Below, piece after piece: positions 31,431 through 40,909 of a DNA stretch of 64,000 bases. The position numbers were made by a program, and so were the translations under genes. The DNA is from Aulostomus chinensis. Its lineage: Eukaryota; Chordata; Actinopteri; Syngnathiformes; Aulostomidae. The notes beneath the pieces were generated by a model. That model was not told the origin of the DNA. It did not search any database and saw only the letters and a list, made by a program, of their open reading frames with translations. How positions within the stretch are numbered: position 1 is the stretch's first letter; each line of letters starts with the position of its first letter. The stretch lies in assembly GCA_037954235.1 (NCBI GenBank), contig JBBMOA010000021.1, positions 22,538,125 to 22,602,124 of the forward strand. The letters run 5' to 3'.

Positions 31431-34400
31431 CAAGGTTGTAATAGTTTGGGATTTTTCATTATAGTTTAGTTTTATTTAGTTTTTAATTTTTTTCTCTAAT
31501 TTAGTTAGTTTTAATTAGTTTATAGAGCGAGTTTGTTAGTTTTTGTTAGTTTTCGTTTTTTTCTAAATGGTTAGTTTTAGTTTAGTTTTTATTAGTTTTA
31601 GTAGTAGTTTTAGTTTTTTCATACTTTGGGTTATTTGTCAGGTGCAGGATTAAAAAAGAATCAGACTAAGTATTGTGCAATAAAACCCAACAAAAGATAC
31701 CATTTTAAAGAATGTATTCAGTTACTGTTGACCAACCAGCTGTTCACAACAACTATAACAGTCCTCAGGATAGCAGCCTGGAGTGCAAAATGTGTGTAAC
31801 ACTGCTTCAGGGGTTAAATACAGCTAGTGTGCCTCCCTGGTACCACCAAACACATATGAACAAAATAATATAAACACATTTGTGTCACATTTTTATATTA
31901 ATAATCTTCTTAGCTTTTCTATATTAAATATGCTTTCTGTCCAACATTTGTTCTTTGGCAGCAAAAGAACAGGTTCAGTATGGGGCACAAGTAGAAATCC
32001 AGATGTTCAAACACAACAAACAAAGAAACCCTTATTTCACATGTTCAGTTAACATTTTAGTACAACTCTCAACTTTTCAAAAAAAAAAAAACTTTTTTTT
32101 TTTTACACTAACATCGTGGCAACAAAGTTTTACCATTTCAGCAGCGCGTGTGTGTGTGTGTGTGTGTGAGAAAGATGAGTGTATTTCAGTCAAGCAACAA
32201 TTTCTTGTTGATCTTGAGGAAAACACGCTGCTCCAGAGATGTGGTTGTTCTGTTCCTCAGGCCAGATGACAACAGTCCACATACTGAGAAGATGCGCTCC
32301 ACAAAGGCTTGTGAGGCAGGGGCACTAACAAGATCTAGTGCCACGGGGGAAAGTTTTGGATAGAGAGCCTCTCTTGATCTCCAGAACTGCAATGGTGTTT
32401 CATTAAACACACCATGTTTCACATCGTCAATATACTTCTTCATTTCGGTCAAGAGACTGTCAGCTCCATCAGGCTCATTTGTCGTCGACACATTTACCTC
32501 AATGCGCGAGGCAAGGAAGTGGTACTTCTGAAGGGCAGTATGAGGGGAGTGTTCTGCAGTTTGAGTTGCAATGACATTATCCTGAGAAGGAGTTGTTGGA
32601 TTATACTGAGCTGCCAGGTTCTGCACCAAAGACTGTGCTGCCCTCCTTAGTGGCACCATGTCTGGTGTTTGAAGAATCAATGAAACGCTTGGATCCAGTA
32701 GGCAGGCTGCTGCTGGTGTAGCATCAAACTGTGGGGAATCAGGGCTCAGAATGACAGCAAAACGGTCTCGCAAGGATTTCAGCAGCACTTGAGCTAGCTG
32801 TTTCCCAGCAGCAGTAGTCATCAGCAGGTGTGCCTCAAGGTTGAGCAGGCATGGCACTACTTGTGAGAGTGACTGGCTGTCACTCTGAAGCTGGTCTGTG
32901 TGAATGGCAAAGGACTCAAGCAGCTTGACCAGGTTCTCCACCTTAGCCCAATCACTTGTGAGAAGTGTGTCCATGCCAAGCTCCTCAAGTACTTGGTTAA
33001 GTTCAGTTCTGATTTCCAGCAGCCTTCTCAGCATATCAAAAGTGCTGTTCCAGCGTGTGCTACAATCTCGGACTAGAGTTTTGCCACACTTTTTGATCAG
33101 TGCTTCATTTGCCACTGATGATTTCCTCACAGCGTGTACCAGCTTTCTTGCTTTTGATAAGAGTGAATCAGTATTTGGGTGCTTCATAACAGCTTTCAGG
33201 GTGAGCTGTAGGGTGTGGGCCAGGCATGGCATCCTCTGGAACCTGTTGTTCTCTCCATCATCTGGCAGGTCAAGCTCTTAGCAAAGAGAGGACAGATAAA
33301 CAAATAATTTATTTTCATCAAATATAAAATGACCCAGCCTTCATGAGCAGGGTAGGAACAAAGATTGACCAATAGATCAACAGCTTTGCTTTTTTAAAAT
33401 ATTATACATTCATAATGAACCTCTATATTAGATATGAAATCATGACATAATCATAAGTATGATGTCAATGTGACAATTAACAGATGTGTGCTACTTGGGA
33501 TTGACGTTTTAGAATTTGAATAGGAATGAGTAAATGAGAGCAAGTCAATTGTTTTCCTCCAATTTATATGAATTAAAGTTTACAACAGTGATTATATCAT
33601 TGTTACATTATATATTTTTAAAAAATCAATAAGACTACTGTATTTGGCACTATTACTACACTCACCGAGGTCTCCAGTCTCTTCATCCTCCTTGTCTGTC
33701 TCCTCTGTGTCTGATTCAATCCATAGTTCATCCAGATCATCTTCAGCACCTTCTGGCTGAGCCTGTGAACCATCTGTGGATTCCTCACTTTGTACATGGC
33801 TTCCATCTCTAAGCAGCCGCACAGCTTTGACTATGTTGGAGCCGTTATCTGTCACAATGAGCAGAACGTTGTCTTCTCTCATACCCCAATCTTCTAATGT
33901 CTTGTCAATGCAGCGAGCAATGGTCTCCCCAGTGTGTGGATGCTCCATTCGGTGTAGGTTAAGCAGAGCATGGTAAACCTGGCCTCCAGGTGGATGATAA
34001 AAACATGCTGACACACCCATGAAAGATGCTGTTAATCCTCTCTTGCTCCAACCATCCACACAGAGGGTCAGCCTCCTGGCGTCCATTATGATCCCTTTCA
34101 ATTTGTGCTTTGCCTTTTCCATCTTAGCTCCAATTAGGTTATTCACACGTGCAGCACCGGGTGATTTGAATTTTGGCTTGAGTGAAAAGCAAAACTTTTT
34201 GAAGGCAATGGAGTCACACAGCCTTGTTGACATAGCAGTCTCAATAAACATATTTACGAGTGCATCTTCCCGCTTGTAGTGTTCATGTGTGTTAACTAAC
34301 CAGCAGCTACTTGGTCGTCGGAAAAAGCAGTCCATTATGGTTGTCTCCTCCTTCCCGGTGCTACTTGGCCGCGATGTTGCTTCTCTTTCAGTGCAGCGAC

Positions 34401-34964
34401 TCATTAAGGCCATTTAATCAAGGTACTCACAATTAGCTTTCTCGCTTCTCAAATGGACCTTCAGATTCGTGGGGTTTTTTCCCTTAAGAAGTATTCCACA
34501 TATTTTATCACCTGTTTCCAAGACAATGCACTTGCTTTTGTCTTTCTCGCTGTCATATTGGAAAAAATCCCATATAGGGCTTTGCCGCTTTCGCCCACAT
34601 TTTGTCGCCATTTTTCCAGGTAAAGTGGCGGAGTGGCAATGAGAAGCAGACTCTAAACGAGAAGTGACGAGAAGTGACGGGCCATGGTGGGCCATGAGGT
34701 GCCGTATGGTGCCGCCAGCTCACGTAAAATCGCTCGAGCGAAAATAAATCAATTTCATACGAACCCAAAATTGGCAAAGAACGAAGGGAATTTTATCTTT
34801 AATTTCAGTACGTTTTAGTTAGTTGTGTGAACACACAAAATAGTATCAGTTAGTTATCGTTTTTTTCTTTTAATTATAGTTTTTATTTATTTCAGTTAAC
34901 GACAATGTTTTTTCAATTCTAGTTTTCGTTATTTTGTTCGTTTTCATTTACGATAATAACCTTG
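31431..34964 (-). mobile_element. hAT transposon, 3534 bp, with transposase gene
   Basis: Ends are CAAGGTTGTAATAG at the left and, reverse complemented, CAAGGTTATTATCG at the right. Flanking 8-mers TTGGGTGC (31423-31430) and CTGGGCGC (34965-34972) agree at 6 of 8 positions, as expected for an aged 8-bp hAT duplication. Subterminal TTAGTTTTAGTTT-rich sequence lies inside both ends. The transposase is on minus. Confidence 0.85.
32186..34611 (-). pseudogene. hAT transposase: BED finger, catalytic core, hATC domain; one in-frame stop
   Basis: Exon 1 starts at ATG 34611 with a BED-type finger (IWDFFQYD, KICGILLKGKNPTNLKVHL). A TAA at 34414-34416 interrupts the frame, which resumes at once (MALMSRCTEREAT). 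Then LTLCVDGWSKRG and VLLIVTDNGSNIVKAV, with catalytic-type acidic residues. A 389-bp intron (33277-33665) has a CG|GTGAGT donor and an AAG acceptor; joining restores phase. Exon 2 (32186-33276) has MPCLAHTLQLTLK, RDCSTRWNSTFDML and the dimerisation domain SREALYPKLSPVALDLVSAP, AFVERIFSVCG. Length about 690 codons fits hAT. Only the TAA seems to disable it. Confidence 0.8.
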
Positions 34965-35286
34965 CTGGGCGCAGGATCTTTCTGTGTGGAGTTTGCATGT
35001 TCTCCCCGTGCCTGTGTGGGTTCTCTCCGGGTACTCCGGCTTCCTCCCACTGTCCAAAGACATGCAATTTGGGGACTAGGCTGATTGAATTCTCTAAATT
35101 GACCGTAGGTATGAATGTGAGTGTGAATGGTTGTTCGTCTCTGTATGTTGGCCCTGCGATGGACTGGCGACCTGTCCAGGGTGAACCCCGCCTCTCGTTC
35201 GTAGATGCTGGGATAGGCTCCAGCCCCCCAGCGACCCTAACTAGTAAGGAATAAGCGGAAGACGACGATGGATGGATGGATGGATG

Positions 35287-36376
35287 TCTCAACATGCCTG
35301 ACTGGACATCATGCAGTCCAGTAGCTCATTTGTTGTCTTTCTTGAAAATTAACTTTAGTGAACATTACTGAGCCGCAAATCAGTACTTCATACTTGACCC
35401 TTTTTTTTAGTGAGGCAACATTAGCTCTCCTTGTACTACAGGAATATCTTGGTTTCAGTACTCATTTTATTGCTGTCCTGTCACCGCTAGCCTCATTAGC
35501 ATCATCGGAAAGAAGGTATCTTACTGATTTTTTTGGCTTTGATTAATGGGGTCTTGATCTCCATCCCCACCAGCAGCACCACAAGTTAATACAAGTTTCT
35601 GAATCACCACAATCAAACCACAAAACCAACCAAACCACTTTAGCACCTGAACATGCAGCAGAGCGCTAAAATAGCAAGGAGCTGTGTAGCACTGACTATA
35701 CTATAAAGGTTCCATAGCTCAACCTAAATACCCAACCAAATGATGATAGAATAATAAAAGCATAGTTCAGAAAATAATTCAAGTACAATTCAAGTACAAT
35801 AAAAAATAAAATAGCCAAAAGTTTTGGAGACTTGAGCACTCATCTGTGCTATTACAGTTCACACCCTCGACATGGAAATGACAGATTAAGACATTTGGAG
35901 GAAGTTAAGGGTTTTTGACCATAGAAAATAACAGGTATTTCTCAACCATGAACCCTCTTCCGATGTCCTAGATGAGGGGTTGGCTTTTACAGGGCAAGTC
36001 TCAAACAACTTGGTAAAAAGTCTGAACAACAGAGATGGAACATTTAGAGATCGGGACTGGGGAAACAACCATTTACACTTATCAAGTTGATCTAGCTGTT
36101 ATTCCAGGCCACAGGCTGTAACAGCACAACTCCATAGCACTGGGTCCTTGTGTAGGATGGAGGTGTTCAGTACCACAGAGTCGGGAAGAGGAGGAACGGC
36201 TGCTGGTGTGCAGAACTAAGCACTCAACAAATGTGATTTGACACTTGATCATGTATGCTTGGGTCAAATTCTGTACCTGGAGGTCATGATGATACTCAGA
36301 TGACATCTAAATGGTAAAGAATTTTTAGATTTTGAAATATGGCATGGTTCCTTCCATGGACTGGAGAGAGAAGACC
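35287..36376. other. Anonymous region
   Basis: No coding or repeat signature recognised between the SINE tail and the short LTR element. Confidence 0.5.
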
Positions 36377-36381
36377 CTGCA

Positions 36382-36798
36382 TGTCACGATCCATGTCTCG
36401 TGTTTCCTGTTTTATTTTGTAATCATGTCCTGTCTTCCTGACCTCCCTCCTGTGATTACCTCATGTGTCTCACCTGGGTGATTGCACCACCTGTGTCTCG
36501 TTTCCCTTCTTGTATTTAACTTGTGTGTCTCCTTAGTTCCTTGTTGGGTCATTGTCATCATTTGTCGTCGTCACAGTCACAGTTAAAGTTTTGTCTCGTC
36601 TTGTCTTGTCAAAGCCTCCTGCCTGACATCAAGCCTCCGGCCTCACGCCATGTCTCAAGCCTTCGGCCTCACTTCCCGTCTCAAGCCTCTGGCTCTCCCC
36701 GCCTCAAGCCGCCAGCACTCCAAATAAATCTCTTTCGCACCATCCCGACTGTCTGCACCTGGGTCTCAATCATCTTCCCTCAAACCCCGAACACGACA
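36382..36798 (+). repeat. 5' LTR of the short LTR element
   Basis: 417 bp, TGTCAC…CGACA. It has a TATTTAAC box near 36511 and an AATAAA signal near 36722. The sister LTR at 16820-17573 differs mainly by minisatellite expansion. Confidence 0.85.
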
Positions 36799-36800
36799 GA

Positions 36801-37697
36801 ATGACCCAACCACCAAAAGAGACCCAGCGGACTAACTCCCCTCCACGTATGATGACTCTTTTTGAGCACCTTGCTGTTATGGCAGGAAGGAACTGGGAAG
36901 AAGAGTCACATAGGGAGGAGGACTTCAGGGGCACCCGGCTGGCCTTCGGGGGTCCTCGCTCGGTGCAGCGAGCCCGCAGGTCGACTCGACCCCCATCCGG
37001 GAGGCCCAGGAGCTCCCGGCCCCACGGAGATGAAAAGGCTGGCCGCCCTCGTGCTCCGAGGCAGCCAGGTCCAGCCCTCATCACAAACCCAGCAACTGCT
37101 ACACCTTCACCGCCGCCACGGGTCCTGGCGGGCGTCACCCCTGTTCCGCCACCAAGGGTCCTGGCGGGCGTCACCCCTGTTCCGATGCCGAGGATCCTGG
37201 CTGGCTCAACTCCTGCTCTGCTGAGGGTCCTGGCAGGCGCCACTCCTGTTACGGCGCCGAGGGATCTAGTGGGCTCCATCCCCATCGTAGCGGCTGCTGC
37301 ACCTTCTCTGCCGCCACGGGTCCTGGCGGGCGTCACCCCTGTTCCAGCGCCGAGGATCCTGGCTGGCTCAATTCCTGCTCCGCTGAGGGTCCTGGCGGGC
37401 GCCACTCCTGTCACGGTGCCGAGGGCTCTGGCGGGCTCCGTCCCCGTCGCAGCGACTGCTGCGCCTTCTCTGCTGCGCCTTCTCTGCTGCCAAGGGTCCT
37501 GGCAGGCGTCACTCCTGTTCCGGCGCCGAGGGTGCTGGCTGGCGCCATTCTTGCTCCGTGCCTCCTGGGCCGACCCCCTGACTCTCCGTGGTCTGCGCGG
37601 CCTCTGGGCCGCCCCCCTGACTCTCCCTGGTCTGCGCGGCCTCCGGGCAGCCCCCCTCTCTGACACTGTATGGTTGTTCTCTCCACAGGTGTGGTGA
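36801..37697 (+). CDS. Proline-rich tandem-repeat ORF of the short LTR element
   Basis: A 298-codon frame opens two bases after the LTR with MTQPPKETQRTNSPPRM and TLFEHLAVMAGRNWEEE, a non-repetitive N-terminus of about 90 codons. It then runs through about ten 36-bp units reading PRVLAGVTPVPP and related, shifts into another phase after a small duplication near 37480, and finishes through 39-bp units. Because both unit lengths are multiples of three and lack stops, all frames on both strands stay open there, so length alone does not prove coding. Similarity of the N-terminus to Gypsy gag is weak. Function unknown. Confidence 0.35.
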   Translation: MTQPPKETQRTNSPPRMMTLFEHLAVMAGRNWEEESHREEDFRGTRLAFGGPRSVQRARRSTRPPSGRPRSSRPHGDEKAGRPRAPRQPGPALITNPATATPSPPPRVLAGVTPVPPPRVLAGVTPVPMPRILAGSTPALLRVLAGATPVTAPRDLVGSIPIVAAAAPSLPPRVLAGVTPVPAPRILAGSIPAPLRVLAGATPVTVPRALAGSVPVAATAAPSLLRLLCCQGSWQASLLFRRRGCWLAPFLLRASWADPLTLRGLRGLWAAPLTLPGLRGLRAAPLSDTVWLFSPQVW

Positions 37698-37940
37698 CTG
37701 AGTGGTTTTGTTTTTTTTATTTGCTTCTTTGTTGTAATCTTGTCCCTTCCCGCCTTCTGGCCACCCTCCATCCACCCTGGGGTTGTTTGTTTTTTGGGCT
37801 GTCTGGGAGCCAGCCCTTGGGGGGGGGGGTTCTGTCACAATCCATGTCTCGTGTTTCCTGTTTTATTTTGTAGTCATGTCCTGTCTTCCTGACCTCCCTC
37901 CTGTGATTACCTCATGTGTCTCACCTGGGTGATTGCACCA

Positions 37941-40733
37941 AGGCAAGGCAATGGCAAGGCAAGGCAATTTTATTTGTATAGCCCGTTTTCACAAACAGTT
38001 TGTCTCAAAAGGCTTCACATGGCATCTTAACAACATCCTCTGCCCTTAGACCCTCACATCGACTGAGGAAAAACTCCATAGAAAACCCTTTTAACAGGGA
38101 AAAATCTGAGAAACCTCAGGGTGAGCAACAGAGGAGGGATCCCTCACCCAGGACGGACAGACGTGCAGTAGATATTGTTACAAGGAAGAAAACAGTTTAC
38201 AATGCAAAATGTGGGAAACATGGAAATGTTAACAGTTGAAGAAAAAAGATTCTGGAAGGGGAGGCAGGGAGAGCAAGCCAGCTCGATGGGGGACTGGATG
38301 GTAGACTGGTTCATGGGAGGGGAGCGCAGGCCGGTGTGACAGTCGGGAATAAGAGGGGGGGGGGGGGCGATGCAGGCGGCGGTTGGGGCTCTGGTGGATC
38401 TGTGGAAACACAGAGAGACTGCAAGACACCAAGGCCAAACTACAAAGTGCAACAAGTAATGGTAATGACAGTTCCAAAAATGTGCAGGGAGGAGAGAGGG
38501 GGAGAGGAGAGGAGCGGAGAGGAGAGGAGAGGAGAGGAGAGGAGGGAAGGGCTCCATGTAACCTGATGTGTCCCCCAGCAGTCTAAGCCTATAGCAGCAT
38601 AGCTATCAATGGTTCAGAGCTACCTGAAACAGTCCTAACTGAAGGCTCTGTCATAAAGGAAAGTCTTAAGCCTGGACTTAAACGTAGTTAAAGTGTCTGC
38701 CTCTCTGACACATGGAGAGAGCTGGTTCCATAGTAGAGGAGCCCGGTAACTAAAGGCTCTACCTCCCAGTCTGTTTTTAGAGACACTGGGAATCACTAAA
38801 AGACCTGCATTCTGGGAGCGGAGTGCTCTGGTGGGACAGTAGGGACTAATGAGCTCTTTCAAATAGGATGGGGCTTTATCATTGAGAGCCTTATAAGTCA
38901 GCAGAAGGATTTTGAAGTCGATTCTAGATCTTACAGGAAGCCAGTGGAGCGAAGCTAAAGTGGGAGAGATGTGTTCTCTCTTCTTAACTCCCGTCAAAAC
39001 CCTCGCTGCAGCCTTTTGGACCAGCTGGAGACTCTTTAGAGAGTATTTAGGACATCCTGACAAGAGAGAGTTGCAGAAGTCCAGCCCAGAAGTGATAAAT
39101 ACATGCACCAGTTTCTCAGCATCAGTCTGGGAAAGGATATTCCGAATCTTAGCGATACTTCGCAGATGGAAGAAGGCGGTCCTAGTCACATGTTTAATGT
39201 GGGAGCTGAAGGAAAGGTCCTGGTCAAAAATGACCCCAAGGTTCCTTGCAGTTGTACTCGGAGTTAGGGTGATGCCATCTAGAGTAGTGATCCGATTCAA
39301 GTGTGTGTCCCTGAGGTGTTTAGGTCCAAACACGATGACCTCAGTTTTATCTGAATTTAGCATTAAGAAGTTAGAAGACATCCAGGATTTAATGTCTTTT
39401 AGGCAGTCTTGCAGATGAGTAAGCTGGCTTGTGTCGTCTGGCTCCATCGACAAGTAAAGTTGCGTGTCGTCCGCATAACAGTGGAAGTTGATCGAGTGCT
39501 TCCGTATTATGTCACCTAATGGGAGCATGTAAAGAGTGAAGAGAATCGGTCCTAAAACTGAACCCTGTGGTACACCATATGTAACTCTGCTGTACTCTGA
39601 ATAGTCATTATTAACATGAACAAACTGAAACCTATCTGATAAATAGGACTTAAACCATTTTAGGGCAGTTCCTTTAATCCCAGTTTCATGGTCTGGTCTC
39701 TGTAGCAGGATGCTGTGGTCGATGGTGTCAAATGCAGCACTGAGGTCCAAAAGGACAAGCACAGAGACAAGACCTCTGTCTGAAGCTATAAGAAGATCAT
39801 AAGAGACTCTGACCAGTGCTGTTTCAGTGCTATGGTGTTCCCTGAATCCACACTGGAAGGCTTCAAAGAGCTCGTTGCTGTGCAGATGTTCATGTAGCTG
39901 CTCCAGGACAACCTTCTCAAGGATCTTGGAGATGTAGGGGAGGTTGGATATCGGCCTATAGTTGGCTAACACATCTGGGTCAAGAGAAGGTTTTTTTAAG
40001 TAAAGGGTTGATGACAGCCACCTTAAAGGCCTGTGGCACATAACCTGTGATTAAGGAAAGATTAATTTGATTTAATATGGACGTGTTGACTAGAGGGAAG
40101 GCATCCTTAAGGAGGCTTGTTGGGATGGGATCCAGCAGACAAGTGGCCGACTTGGAGGAAGTGACTGCAGAACTTAATTCTGACAGGTCGATGGGGGAGA
40201 AGCTGTCCAAGTATGCACCAAGTCTGGGAGGTGCTTCTATGGGGACTGTAGTCTGTCCTCCATTACTGGCAATCTTTGTTCTAATATTCACAATCTTTTC
40301 ATTGAAGAAAGATAGGAAGTCGTTACTGCTGAGAGTTGGGGGGATGCATGGCTCAACAGCACTATGGTTCTTGGTGAGCCTGCCCACGGTGCTGAAGAGG
40401 AACCTGGGGTTGTTCTTATTCTTTTCTATCAGGGATGAGTAGTAAGCACTTCTAGCATTAAGGAGTTCTTTTTTGTATATTAATAAACTCTCCTTCCAGG
40501 CTTGGCGGACTTCCTTGTGCTGGCTGGAATGTGTCTTCCTTTCCAGTTGTCTGGTCTTCTGTTTTAAGGCACGCAGCACTGGGCTGTACCAGGGAACTCT
40601 TCTTTTTTGGTTGATAACCTTCTTCTTCAGGGGAGCTACGGCATCAAGTGTCCCAAGGAGTGCTGCTGCAGTGCTGTCCACAAGATAGTCTACCTGCGAG
40701 GGGAGTCTACCTACGAGGGGAGTCTACCTGCGA
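37941..40733 (-). mobile_element. L2 LINE copy B, 5' truncated
   Basis: Minus orientation, 3' tail of GGCAA units at 37941-37970, 3' UTR with a poly-G run (38356-38367) and a GGAGA run (38490-38545), then ORF2 back to its endonuclease-RT junction. At the truncated 5' end (40699-40733) a TCTACCTGCGAGGGGAG-like unit is repeated three times. It is very similar to copy A over its length, so both are recent by eye. Confidence 0.85.
38635..40681 (-). pseudogene. L2 ORF2 fragment (reverse transcriptase) of copy B
   Basis: The first frame (39980-40681) holds the endonuclease-RT linker and RT start (SKSATCLLDPIPTSLLKDAF). A one-base T-run expansion near 39991-39996 shifts it into the second frame (38635-40041), with KPSLDPDVLANYRPISNL, LDLSAAFDTIDHS, GVPQGSVLGP, CYADDTQLYL and the terminal FKSRLKTFLYDRAFS. 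The endonuclease is absent because of 5' truncation. Confidence 0.85.
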
Positions 40734-40909
40734 GGCCACCTGTGTCTCATTTCCCTTCCTGTATTTAACCTGTGTGTCTCCTTAGTTCCTGGTTGGGTCA
40801 TTGTCATCATTTGTCGTCGTCACAGTCACAGTTAAAGTTTTGTCTCGTCTCGTCTTGTCAAAGCCTCCTGCTCAATCATCTTCCCTCAAACCCCGAACGC
40901 GACACTGCA

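Larger units (their letters stand above)
31351..35286 (+). mobile_element. SINE with tRNA-like head and (ATGG)n tail, split by a hAT
   Basis: The left piece (31351-31430) carries an A-box-like TGGTGCAGTGG and a B-box-like GGTTCAAGTCC, a tRNA-type pol III promoter. The right piece (34965-35286) holds the common fish SINE/LINE body (GTGTGGAGTTTGCATGTTCT, GACTGGCGACCTGTCC, GGGATAGGCTCCAGCC) and a GATGGATGGATGGATG tail. The hAT at 31431-34964 separates them. A diverged second copy is at 44892-45232 on minus, and a fragment at 54741-54835. Confidence 0.8.
36382..40904 (+). mobile_element. Short non-autonomous LTR element copy 2 (complete; L2 nested in 3' LTR)
   Basis: Perfect 5-bp duplications CTGCA flank it (36377-36381 and 40905-40909). 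The 5' LTR (36382-36798) starts TGTCACGATC and ends CACGACA. The interior (36799-37832) opens with ATG two bases after the LTR and closes with a G-run polypurine tract (37818-37829). The 3' LTR is 37833-37940 plus 40734-40904, split by an L2. Without the L2 the element is about 1.7 kb. No protease, RT or integrase exists in the interior, so it needs helper enzymes; LTR ends and the ATG position resemble Sushi-type Gypsy elements. Confidence 0.85.
37833..40904 (+). repeat. 3' LTR of the short LTR element, interrupted by L2
   Basis: 37833-37940 (TGTCACAATC…ATTGCACCA) and 40734-40904 (CCACCTGTGTCTC…CGCGACA) are the two halves, matching the 5' LTR in order. The L2 occupies 37941-40733. The right half lacks part of the U5 minisatellite. 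Confidence 0.8.
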
